Positions 1-6,877 of a DNA stretch of 64,000 nucleotides are shown here, in pieces; the first letter of the stretch is position 1; the number at the start of each line of letters is the position of its first letter. This DNA comes from Candidatus Eremiobacteraceae bacterium. GTDB taxonomy: Bacteria; Vulcanimicrobiota; Vulcanimicrobiia; Eremiobacterales; Eremiobacteraceae. The stretch lies in the NCBI GenBank assembly GCA_035710745.1, contig DASTCX010000025.1, positions 62,001 to 126,000 of the forward strand. Reading direction: 5' to 3'. Made by a program: the position numbers and the translations under genes. The notes under the pieces are model-generated. The model searched no databases. It was not told where the DNA came from and saw only the letters and a program-made list of their open reading frames with translations.

Positions 1-606
1 GCGAAGCGCGGCGAAGAAGATCGACGCGTCCATGACGCGGCCGATGAGCGTGTGGAAGCGGCGGAACAATTCATCGAGGTCGAACTCGCGCGCGAGTACG
101 CGTGCAGTCTCGAGGAGCAGCGACAGCGAGCGCGCTTGGACTTCGCGATACGCGTCGTCGCGCAGCAGCGTCAGATGTTGTGCGACGAGGGTCGACAGCA
201 TCGTGACGTCGTCGGCCGCGTCGCCGGAGAATGCGACGTCCGCTTGCGCGAGGATGAATCCGACGTGCCGGCCGCCACACCACAACGGCGCGACGAGCGC
301 ATGCGCGAGCCTGCCGACGGTGCTCGAACCGTTCGTGACGGATGCGCGGCGGATCGGTTCGACAGTCGGCAAGAGCGTCGGCTGCTGGCACCCGAGCGCG
401 ACGGCGAGCGTCTGCGCGTCGAGCGGTTCCGGCATCGGCTCGGCGAGATCGGCGTGATATTCGAAACGGACGGGGCTCGATTCGTTCGCGTCGAGCGTCG
501 CGATCGTCAGACGGCGGACGTCCTGCTCGGACAGGATGCGATGCACCGCGGCGAATGCTTCGCCGCCGCGTTGACGCGCGAAGACGTCGGCCATGCGGAC
601 ATGCAC
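1..606 (-). CDS. GAF-domain sensory protein, C-terminal part cut by the window edge
   Basis: The reverse frame is open from about 606 to the left edge and reads as an ordinary acidic/hydrophobic protein, unlike the arginine-rich overlapping frames. Its N-terminal part contains VHRILSEQDVRRLTIATLDA, and a later stretch (LLLETARVLAREFDLDELF) is typical of the helix that precedes a GAF domain in cyclic-di-GMP, SpoIIE or kinase signalling proteins. The effector domain lies beyond the edge, so the output is unknown. The start is uncertain: GTG 606 has GAGGG about 9 bases upstream, while ATG 594 and GTG 642 are alternatives in the same frame. Calling it a signalling protein rests on the GAF-like pattern only. 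Confidence 0.6.
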   Translation of the reverse strand, partial: MHVRMADVFARQRGGEAFAAVHRILSEQDVRRLTIATLDANESSPVRFEYHADLAEPMPEPLDAQTLAVALGCQQPTLLPTVEPIRRASVTNGSSTVGRLAHALVAPLWCGGRHVGFILAQADVAFSGDAADDVTMLSTLVAQHLTLLRDDAYREVQARSLSLLLETARVLAREFDLDELFRRFHTLIGRVMDASIFFAALR

Positions 607-845
607 GGAACCGGCCCTCGGCCGCTCCCGCGCGGAGCGCACACCCGGGTTTTCCACTGTCTCTGGCTCGCCTCTCTTGTCGACCGCGGTCCCTCGCTTG
701 GATTATCGGCACGGTCGACGCCCCGGTTGCACTTTACGTGATGTCCGTCACACTTTGACCAGCGTCACACTCTGGACCATGAGGTCGTTTGCCGTCACGG
801 TGGGACCACCGTCGGGTCCTACGAGCAGGACGGTCGAACAAGCGT

Positions 846-1223
846 ATGCAGACACGGGATAAATTCGATTCCGCACTTCGCAGCATCAAGATGCCTGCGA
901 CGGAATCGTCGCGTTCGCCGGTAGCGATCATCGACGTCGGAACGCGGCTCGACTATCGCGCGGCGGAGCGGATGAAGCGCCGTTTCAAGCAATTCGCGGC
1001 CGACGGCCGCCATCGCCACATCGTCGATCTATCGCAGACGAGTGCGCTCGACTCAGCCGGACTGGCCGGTTTGATCTCGGCGTTGCGCGCGGTCCGCGAC
1101 AACGGCGGTTCGGTCGACCTCGTCGTCAAGTCCGGCAATGTCACGCGCATCCTCGAGCTCACCTCGGTCACGCGGGCGTTCAGGGTCCACCCTTCATTGC
1201 AAGAGGCGCTCGCCGCCGTCTAG
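846..1223 (+). CDS. STAS-domain protein (anti-anti-sigma factor type)
   Basis: About 125 residues, almost all of them one STAS domain of the SpoIIAA/RsbV type. Visible signatures are the strand SPVAIIDVGTRLDYRAAERM and the phospho-acceptor region IVDLSQTSALDSAGLAGLIS, in which the Ser after ALD sits where SpoIIAA-like proteins are phosphorylated by an anti-sigma kinase. Such proteins release a sigma factor by binding its anti-sigma partner; no kinase or sigma gene is adjacent. ATG 846 was chosen because it leaves a short N-terminus before the domain; in-frame ATG codons at 789 and 891 are possible. The 3' end overlaps the opposing gene by 4 bases. Confidence 0.8.
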   Translation: MQTRDKFDSALRSIKMPATESSRSPVAIIDVGTRLDYRAAERMKRRFKQFAADGRHRHIVDLSQTSALDSAGLAGLISALRAVRDNGGSVDLVVKSGNVTRILELTSVTRAFRVHPSLQEALAAV

Positions 1224-1639
1224 TCCGCCTGCGGCGCGCGATACGTCGGGCCGCACGTCATCGGCGCATCCGGCCGGAAATCGCGCCACACCGACTCGAT
1301 CTCGACCTCGAACGTGGAACGACCGTCGTGCGCGGCCCTTGGCGGCTTCGTCATGCGTCCTTTTATGGTATAGGCTGCCCCATCGAGGACGTACCAGAGC
1401 GACATGGCTTTGCGCGCGATCAGATTCGAGCATGTCGTGCTCTCTGCGGCGAGTGCGATGCGAAGGCGCTTGTCGTCGATAGGTGAGATCTCGGCGGTTG
1501 AAAGAACGGCGAAGCGGATAGAGCCGTCTTCGTCGATCGTGCCTAGGATGACGGCAGTCGCCGCCTCACCGGACCTGGGCCGATGGCCGAGCTCCAGGCC
1601 GACGGGTGCCGGAAGGCGGTCCCCGACGTGGTCCGACAC
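1220..1639 (-). CDS. Conserved hypothetical protein, possibly pyridoxamine-phosphate-oxidase-like
   Basis: 139 residues without signal peptide or membrane segment. The pattern (AVILGTIDEDGSIRFAVLS, then LIARKAMSLWYVLDGAAYTI) resembles small split-barrel flavin or pyridoxamine-phosphate-oxidase-like proteins, where a beta barrel binds a flavin. The resemblance is weak and I would not assign a substrate. It is convergent with the STAS gene, and the two stop codons overlap. The N-terminal 20 residues are less protein-like, so the true start may lie further in. Confidence 0.55.
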   Translation of the reverse strand: MSDHVGDRLPAPVGLELGHRPRSGEAATAVILGTIDEDGSIRFAVLSTAEISPIDDKRLRIALAAESTTCSNLIARKAMSLWYVLDGAAYTIKGRMTKPPRAAHDGRSTFEVEIESVWRDFRPDAPMTCGPTYRAPQAD

Positions 1640-1722
1640 GGCCGGATCAACGCCTCGCTGCGCGGGCGGGCGTGTTGCAGCTGCCGCCTGATGCCGAATA
1701 TATATGTATGCAACGCTCGATC

Positions 1723-1902
1723 ATGTTCTGCAACGAGTGCGGCACGCGGCTCGAAGAAGAGGACCGCTTGTGCTCCTGCTGCGGCACCGACGCGAGCGAG
1801 GCCAACTCGATCAAACTGCTGCGGCGGACGCCGCCGCGCAAGGGCAAACGCGACGGCTTCGAAGAGGCCAAAGACGAGGACTTCTTCGAGCTGCTCATCT
1901 AG
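1723..1902 (+). CDS. Small zinc-ribbon protein
   Basis: A 59-residue protein beginning MFCNECGTRLEEEDRLCSCC, that is, two CxxC knuckles about 14 residues apart, the usual zinc-ribbon arrangement. The remainder is a charged, probably disordered tail ending in DEDFFELLI. Proteins of this kind are common and mostly uncharacterised; binding to nucleic acid or protein is a guess. Start ATG 1723 places the first knuckle at residue 3, as in related small ribbons; ATG 1708 is an in-frame alternative. It ends convergently with the next gene, overlapping it by 4 bases. Confidence 0.55.
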   Translation: MFCNECGTRLEEEDRLCSCCGTDASEANSIKLLRRTPPRKGKRDGFEEAKDEDFFELLI

Positions 1903-2114
1903 GCGTCGCCCTTTTGCCGCGTGAAGCGTTCGAGCACGTACTGCGCGATCTGCTTCGCCGCAGCCGATGAGAAAAACCCGAACTGGCGCGGAGACGTCGT
2001 GCTCTTCGCGATCGCTTCGTCGATGACGCCCCGCGCGAATGTCTCGAGCGCGTCGTCTCGTTCGTACTGATACGGATTTACGGCCGCGGCCGGCTTCGCT
2101 GGCGTATCTTCCAT
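1899..2114 (-). CDS. Hypothetical small protein
   Basis: 71 residues, not recognised. The sequence begins MEDTPAKPAAAVNPYQYERD, then forms an amphipathic helical stretch (DALETFARGVIDEAIAK, AAAKQIAQYVLERFTRQK). ATG 2114 is preceded by GAGGAAGG at a spacing of about 8 bases, much better than the upstream ATG at 2168, so the shorter form is annotated. No membrane segment or signal peptide. It is divergent from the dehydrogenase gene at 2215, so the 100 bases between them probably hold both promoters. Confidence 0.6.
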   Translation of the reverse strand: MEDTPAKPAAAVNPYQYERDDALETFARGVIDEAIAKSTTSPRQFGFFSSAAAKQIAQYVLERFTRQKGDA

Positions 2115-2214
2115 TCTTGAGCCTTCCTCGGGTGTGAAGTGATTTCCGCGCCTCGTCGCGAACGACATGTGGCGTTACGCGCAATCGCGCGCACGCCGAC
2201 GTCAGGGAGCACGC

Positions 2215-3324
2215 ATGAACGCTGCTAGCAATCCCGTGCCCGCCATCGCCGCAGATCTCGGATTCACCCATCAATCGCTTCCGCAACGGGTCGTCTGCAA
2301 ACGAGGCTGTCGCCTCGATATCGCGGACGAACTCGCGTTGCTCGGATGCTCGCGGGCGATGTTCGTCACCGGGCCTCGGGCCCACGGCCATCCTGGCGCG
2401 CAGGAGATCAAGGGCGCGCTGCTCCCGCTGCTTGCGGACGAGTTCCTCGAAGTCGATCCGCGAATGCCGACGTCGCTCGTCGCATCGTTCGCATCGCGGG
2501 TCGATGCGGCGGGCGCCGATGTCGTCGTCGCCTTCGGCGGTGGTGCGACGATCGATCTTGCGAAAGCGGGTGCGCGCGCGACCGGGCAACTGCGCGGAGG
2601 TGCGAACGAGGTGCCTGCGGTCGTGGCGATACCGTCGACGCTCGTCGGCGCCGAACTCACCGCCGTACCGGGCGGGAGCGCTCGGACCGTCTTGTACGAC
2701 CCCGAAGTGCTGGCGCGAGCCGGCCTTTCTTCTGTTCTCGCGAGCGGTGCGGCAGCGCTGTCGCACGGCGCAGAGGCGCTGTATCGGCGCGGCGATCCGC
2801 TCGTCGAGACCTCGGCGTCGGAAGCGATCTATCGTCTGGCCGACGCGTTGCCGCGTTTCCGCGACGACCCTGAGGATCTGCTGGCGGCGCAAAGCTTGTT
2901 CCACGGGGCGTATCTCGCGGCGTTCGCAATGTCGCGGTCGCAGATGGGTTTGGCCCACGGGATCGCGCGGACGATCAGCGCGCGCACGCCGGTCTCGTAT
3001 TCCGTCGCGCATGCGATCGTGTTGCCGCACGCACTGCGCTACAATCGCTCGGTGCTAGGCGATCGGATCGCGCTTGCCGGCCGCGCCCTTGGCGCCGCGT
3101 ATCGAAGCGAGCCCGACGACGACGCGGCGGTCAAGACGTGCAATGCGCTCGAGCGGCTCGTGCGCGCTTTAGGATTGCCGGGGCGCCTAAGCGACGCCGG
3201 CATCGAAGAGGGCGCGCTATTGTCGCTCGCAGAGGCCGCGCTTGCGAACCCGTGCATGATGACGAACCCGAAACGGATCGACAGCGCAGGCCAGATCCTG
3301 TCGGTCCTCCGCGCCGCCTTCTAA
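2215..3324 (+). CDS. Iron-containing alcohol dehydrogenase family protein, maleylacetate-reductase-like
   Basis: 369 residues of the group III (iron) alcohol dehydrogenase fold: an N-terminal NAD(P)-binding part with FGGGATIDLAKAGA and VAIPSTLVGAELT, and a C-terminal helical metal-binding part. The metal histidines are visible in LSHGAEALYR, MGLAHGIARTI and VAHAIVLPHALRYN. The Asp that normally lies four residues before the first His is Ala here (GAAALSHG). Maleylacetate reductases carry Asn at that place, and the overall pattern is closest to them. Neighbours do not suggest an aromatic-degradation operon, so the substrate is open. ATG 2215 has AGGGAG upstream. Confidence 0.8.
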   Translation: MNAASNPVPAIAADLGFTHQSLPQRVVCKRGCRLDIADELALLGCSRAMFVTGPRAHGHPGAQEIKGALLPLLADEFLEVDPRMPTSLVASFASRVDAAGADVVVAFGGGATIDLAKAGARATGQLRGGANEVPAVVAIPSTLVGAELTAVPGGSARTVLYDPEVLARAGLSSVLASGAAALSHGAEALYRRGDPLVETSASEAIYRLADALPRFRDDPEDLLAAQSLFHGAYLAAFAMSRSQMGLAHGIARTISARTPVSYSVAHAIVLPHALRYNRSVLGDRIALAGRALGAAYRSEPDDDAAVKTCNALERLVRALGLPGRLSDAGIEEGALLSLAEAALANPCMMTNPKRIDSAGQILSVLRAAF

Positions 3325-3340
3325 ACGGCGACAATCCGGG

Positions 3341-3384
3341 CGCTCGACGATCCGCGTCGCTCGACAGTCCGCGTCGCTCGAAAT
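3341..3384 (+). repeat. Short imperfect 17-bp direct repeats
   Basis: Immediately after the dehydrogenase stop, the unit GCTCGACAGTCCGCGTC occurs about twice, followed by a third partial copy. It lies directly before a family A palindrome and may be degenerate repeat material. No function can be read from it. Confidence 0.45.
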
Positions 3385-3387
3385 AGA

Positions 3388-3412
3388 GCGGTCGACCTTT
3401 AAGGTCGACCGC
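3388..3412. repeat. Family A palindrome, ACC/GGT version
   Basis: Perfect 12-bp inverted repeat around a single central base, within GCGGTCGACC...GGTCGACCGC, followed by CGCGGTCTTTT. It lies between two converging genes and is one of 19 copies of this family in the window. A role as bidirectional terminator or 3' end stabiliser is inferred from position. Confidence 0.9.
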
Positions 3413-3436
3413 CGCGGTCTTTTCGCTGGGCTGATC

Positions 3437-3784
3437 CTAATGTGGCAACTTAGCCTTGTCCACGATCATAATAACGTGCTCTTGAAGGAGCGTCGGACCT
3501 CCCGCGGGTTCCACGACAACTGCGTAGTATTTTTCGTATTCATGAACGATGATGCTGCCACCACGAACATACGCGTCATCGCACGAGTGATTAAAGCCCT
3601 TGATTTGTTCGCAAGCGACAACCAAGACCGGCACAATGGCGCCCTTCACTTCGTATGTCGCGAGGGGTGAGGGCACGGGGATGGGGGTCGGATCGTTCGC
3701 CTGACTCCAACCAGCCGACGCAGAAGCACTAAGAGCGACCGCCGAAGCCGCGGCCACGATCAAAGGAATATTCACACGCGCCAT
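3437..3784 (-). CDS. Small secreted hypothetical protein
   Basis: 115 residues starting with a clear signal peptide: MARVNIPLIVAAASAVALSA, with probable cleavage near ASA-GWSQ. The mature part has a proline-rich linker (DPTPIPVPSP) and about 80 residues of beta-rich sequence with two cysteines (VVACEQIKGFNHSCDDAYV) that could form a disulfide. No family recognised. The gene follows the hydrolase at 3797-4435 by 12 bases on the same strand and may be cotranscribed with it, although base usage is slightly more AT-rich than its neighbours. Confidence 0.7.
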   Translation of the reverse strand: MARVNIPLIVAAASAVALSASASAGWSQANDPTPIPVPSPLATYEVKGAIVPVLVVACEQIKGFNHSCDDAYVRGGSIIVHEYEKYYAVVVEPAGGPTLLQEHVIMIVDKAKLPH

Positions 3785-3796
3785 TTCTGGCCCCCA

Positions 3797-4435
3797 CTAC
3801 AGGAATGGATTCGCTTTGCGCTCCGTGCCGATCGTCGTGCGAGGGCCGTGCCCGGGTATGACGATCGTTTCATCCGGCAGCGTCAAGAGTTTCGACTTGA
3901 TCGAAGTGATGATCTCCTCGAACGATCCGCCCCACAAGTCCGTCCGTCCGATGCTGCCCGCGAATAGCGTGTCGCCCGACAGCACGATCGGCGTGCTCTC
4001 GGGCAGCACGAGCGAGACGCTGCCCGGCGAATGTCCAGGGGTATGGCGCACGTCGAAGGTCACGGCCCCGAGTGAGAGGCCGGCTTTCTCGTCGAGCGTT
4101 CCGTCGAGCTTCGTCATCGAGGGCGGATCGATGCCAAGCCACTGCGCTTGCATCGCGAGCTCGTCGTAAAGCGGCGCGTCGGCTTCATGGAGGAGCACTT
4201 TCGCGCCGGTCAACCGCTTGAGGTCGCCGAAGCCGCCGACATGGTCGATGTGCGCGTGTGTTGCGACGATCGCCGCCACTTTGAACCCGCGGCGGTCGAG
4301 CACAGCGGTCACGCGCTCGATCTCATCTCCCGGATCGACGACGATGGCCGTCTTCGTCACGTCATCGCCTACGATCACGCAGTTGCACATCAGCGGACCG
4401 ACCGGAAACGTCTCGATGACGAGATTGGCGGGCAT
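3797..4435 (-). CDS. Metallo-beta-lactamase-fold hydrolase, glyoxalase-II-like
   Basis: 212 residues with the full zinc set of the fold: THAHIDH (His60, His62, Asp64, His65), HTPGHSPGS, SGDTLFAGSIGRTD and the closing PGHGP. The pattern GDTLFAGSIGRTDL with PGHGPRTTIG is typical of the YcbL/GloB branch, which hydrolyses hydroxyacyl-glutathione or similar thioesters, using two metal ions in the cytoplasm. The exact thiol partner is unknown. ATG 4435 (MPANLVIETFPVGPLMCNCV) matches the family start; an in-frame upstream ATG at 4516 would run into the divergent luxE-like gene. Confidence 0.88.
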   Translation of the reverse strand: MPANLVIETFPVGPLMCNCVIVGDDVTKTAIVVDPGDEIERVTAVLDRRGFKVAAIVATHAHIDHVGGFGDLKRLTGAKVLLHEADAPLYDELAMQAQWLGIDPPSMTKLDGTLDEKAGLSLGAVTFDVRHTPGHSPGSVSLVLPESTPIVLSGDTLFAGSIGRTDLWGGSFEEIITSIKSKLLTLPDETIVIPGHGPRTTIGTERKANPFL

Positions 4436-4500
4436 GGCGCGCGATGTTCTCTGGGTTCGCGAAAGGTCCCCGCACGCGTGCGCGAAAGTCGGACGCCGAC

Positions 4501-5751
4501 ATGACCCTGACGACAAACGGGGATGACGGCCGCGATGCGCAGGCTCGCGCGCTCGACGAGCAGATCCTGAGTTTCATCGCATCGGAGCGGCCATCAGACG
4601 CCGATTTCGACCGGCTCGCGCTGGCCTGCTTCGCATATCAATACGAACGCTGCGAACCATATCGGCGGCTTTGCGATCGAGCGGGGCAATCGCCGCACGA
4701 CGTTTCGTCGTGGGTTGACGTACCGCCGGTCCAAAGCGCGTCATTCGCGATCGCGCGCCTCGCATGCTTCCCACGCGAACGCACGACGGTGGAATTCCAT
4801 TCGAGCGGAACCACGTCGTCCGGCGAGCGCGCATCGACGATCGAGCTCGATTCGCCCGAGCTCTATGAAGCTTCGCTGCTCGCGCATTTCCGCCGCCGCA
4901 TAATGCCCGACGCTCCGACGATGCGGATCCTCGCGCTCGTGCCCTCGCGAACCGATGCGCCCAACTCGTCGCTATCGTACATGGCCGCGCACCTCATCGA
5001 TTCGGTCGGGGCTGACGGCAGCGGCTTCTTCATCGTCGACGGCGAGCTCGCGTACGAAGCATTGTGCGAAGCGCTCGCTCGGCCGGAGCCGGCGATCGTC
5101 TTCGGTACCGCGTTCTCCTTCGTCCACCTCTTCGACCGTTGTCGCCCCGATGGCCTGACCTTCCGTTTGCCGGCGGGCAGCCGCGTTGTCGAGACCGGAG
5201 GCTTCAAAGGGCGGTCGCGCGAGGTGCCACGCGAAGAGTTGTACGGGTCCTTCACCGAGTTTTTGGCCGTGCCGCGCGAGATGTGCGCATCTGAGTACGG
5301 CATGTGCGAACTCAGTAGCCAGTGGTACGATGCGACGATCGAGCGCCGACCTTCGCTCGGCATACCACATTCTGCCGGCATACCACATGCTGTTGACATA
5401 CCACATGCTGTTGACATACCACATTCTGTTGACATACCACATCCTGTCGGCATGCCACATTCTGTTGGCAAACAACATTCTGTTGGCACAGCACATTCTG
5501 TCAAGGTCGGGCCGCACTGGGCCAAAGCGATCGTCGTAGATCCCATGACCGCACGACCGGTCGAGCCGGGAACCGAAGGGCTCATCCGCATCTTCGATCT
5601 GAGCAACCGAGGATCGGTGTGCGCGCTCGTCACGGGCGATCTCGGCGTCGAGCGCGATGGCGGCTTCGTCCTGCTCGGGCGATCCGCGGGCGCCCCACCG
5701 AAAGGATGCAGCATCGAAGCTGACGAGCTGCTGACTCGCGGCCGTGGTTGA
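4501..5751 (+). CDS. LuxE-like acyl-protein synthetase with an 8-unit tandem repeat insert
   Basis: 416 residues of the LuxE (acyl-protein synthetase) branch of adenylate-forming enzymes. Family marks are FHSSGTTSSGERAS (adenylate loop), CASEYGMCELSSQWYD, FDLSNRGSVCALVTGDLGV and the C-terminal KGCSIE, whose Cys403 corresponds to the cysteine that LuxE uses to carry the acyl group. LuxE activates a fatty acid as acyl-AMP and hands it to LuxC as a thioester. Residues 287-334 are eight six-residue repeats (GIPHSA/DIPHAV type) placed between the ELSSQWYD motif and the C-terminal subdomain; they are not part of the family. ATG 4501 leaves room for a divergent promoter; ATG 4444 is possible. The next gene starts 8 bases before this stop. 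Confidence 0.85.
   Translation: MTLTTNGDDGRDAQARALDEQILSFIASERPSDADFDRLALACFAYQYERCEPYRRLCDRAGQSPHDVSSWVDVPPVQSASFAIARLACFPRERTTVEFHSSGTTSSGERASTIELDSPELYEASLLAHFRRRIMPDAPTMRILALVPSRTDAPNSSLSYMAAHLIDSVGADGSGFFIVDGELAYEALCEALARPEPAIVFGTAFSFVHLFDRCRPDGLTFRLPAGSRVVETGGFKGRSREVPREELYGSFTEFLAVPREMCASEYGMCELSSQWYDATIERRPSLGIPHSAGIPHAVDIPHAVDIPHSVDIPHPVGMPHSVGKQHSVGTAHSVKVGPHWAKAIVVDPMTARPVEPGTEGLIRIFDLSNRGSVCALVTGDLGVERDGGFVLLGRSAGAPPKGCSIEADELLTRGRG
5359..5502 (+). repeat. Eight tandem 18-bp repeats inside the luxE-like gene
   Basis: Eight consecutive units related to GACATACCACATTCTGTT, all in frame, encoding (G/D)-I-P-H-(S/A/P)-(V/A). Units 2-5 are nearly identical and units 7-8 have diverged in their first half (GKQHSV, GTAHSV). 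The tract is visibly richer in A+T than the surrounding gene. Because 18 is a multiple of 3, changes in copy number would alter protein length without shifting the frame. This is an array within one gene, without spacers, so it is not CRISPR. Confidence 0.97.
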
Positions 5752-6877
5752 TACCTCGGTTCGCGCGCAGCTCATCGCGCGCGGCGCGGCGCAATGGCGC
5801 GATCATCGATCAGAGGTCCGCGAAAAAGCTCGGCTGGCTTTGCGCGACTCGGAGTGGTCGTCGGCCGTCGTGGAGGCAGCGCTCGGCGATGTCTTATTCG
5901 ACCTCGACGACGAGCGCTCGCAAACGCTGGCAGTGGAACGGCCACGCGAAGATGAGCGACCGGTTCTCGTCATCCTGCCGGGCAACATCATCGGTCCGGC
6001 GATCGCGTCGGCCTACTGCGCTGCGGCGGCGGGCGCGAACGTCATCCTGAAGTCGCCTGGAAGTGAGAGGAAGATCGCGCCGATCATCGCCGAGCAATTC
6101 GATACGCTCGGCAAGCCGCTCGCCGGCACGATCGACGCGCGATATTGGAAGGGTGGCGATTTCGAGATCGAGCCGGCTTTGTTCCAATCGGTCAGAAAGA
6201 TCATCGCGTTCGGCTCGGACGAGGCGCTCGACCAAATCGAACGACGCGCGCCGGTCCCTCTCCGCGGCTACGGTACATCATATTCCGTAGGCTTCGTCTC
6301 TGCGGACACTGATCTGGCGAGCGCCGCTTCCTGTGCGGCGCGCGACGTCGCGATGTTCGACCAGCGCGGCTGCATGTCACCGCGGACGATTTACGTCGAG
6401 GGTGATGAAGGACGCTCGTTGTTGTTCGCTCGCGCACTCGAAGCCGAGATGCGGAACGTCCGGCAGACATTGCCGCGAGGGCGGATAGCGCACGACGAAG
6501 CCGCGGCGATCGCGATGTCAATCCGCAAGTTGTCGGTGAACGCCCTCGCGCCGAAGACGCACGGGCTCGACACACTCATCGTCGGCCCGGACGAGGGCGG
6601 CGTGCCGGGCTTCGTAATCGTCGTGGAACCGGATGGTCCGCCGACCACCGAGGGCTTCTCGCGCATCGTCTCTGTCAAACCGTGCGGGAACATCGATACA
6701 ATCGTAGCCATCGCGATGACGGCAACGATCAAGCTCGAGTCACTTGGAGTGTGCGGCGTCGTCACTTCCGCTCAGCGCGAACGCCTCCTCGCCGCCGGCT
6801 TCCTACGCGTGTGCCGGCTTGGCGAGATGCAGCGTCCGCCGTTCGGCTACCGGCCGACCGTTGAGGATTTCAGATGA
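5744..6877 (+). CDS. LuxC-like acyl reductase
   Basis: 377 residues of the acyl-CoA/acyl-protein reductase (LuxC) branch of the aldehyde dehydrogenase superfamily. Seen: LVILPGNIIGPAIASAYCAA and ANVILKSPGSE (nucleotide-binding region), FGSDEALDQI, RGYGTSYSVGFV and the catalytic-cysteine region MFDQRGCMSPRTIYVEG with Cys210. LuxC reduces an activated acyl group to an aldehyde with NADPH. The protein is about 100 residues shorter than bioluminescence LuxC, mostly at the N-terminus. GTG 5744 overlaps the LuxE-like stop by 8 bases and the 3' end overlaps the aminotransferase by 4 bases, so the three genes are translationally coupled. There are no luxA, luxB or luxD genes, so this is not a light operon. 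Confidence 0.85.
   Translation: MVDTSVRAQLIARGAAQWRDHRSEVREKARLALRDSEWSSAVVEAALGDVLFDLDDERSQTLAVERPREDERPVLVILPGNIIGPAIASAYCAAAAGANVILKSPGSERKIAPIIAEQFDTLGKPLAGTIDARYWKGGDFEIEPALFQSVRKIIAFGSDEALDQIERRAPVPLRGYGTSYSVGFVSADTDLASAASCAARDVAMFDQRGCMSPRTIYVEGDEGRSLLFARALEAEMRNVRQTLPRGRIAHDEAAAIAMSIRKLSVNALAPKTHGLDTLIVGPDEGGVPGFVIVVEPDGPPTTEGFSRIVSVKPCGNIDTIVAIAMTATIKLESLGVCGVVTSAQRERLLAAGFLRVCRLGEMQRPPFGYRPTVEDFR

Noticed and set aside
32-758. Long open frames on both strands over the first 750 bases
   Set aside because: They are arginine- and alanine-rich, as expected from antisense or shifted reading of GC-rich DNA; only the edge-truncated GAF frame on the minus strand reads as a protein.
5359-5502. 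CRISPR array
   Set aside because: The 18-bp units are directly adjacent without spacers, are in frame within an enzyme gene, and no cas genes are present.
5744-6877. Bioluminescence operon
   Set aside because: There are no luciferase (luxA/luxB) or luxD genes; the LuxC/LuxE-like proteins must serve another purpose.
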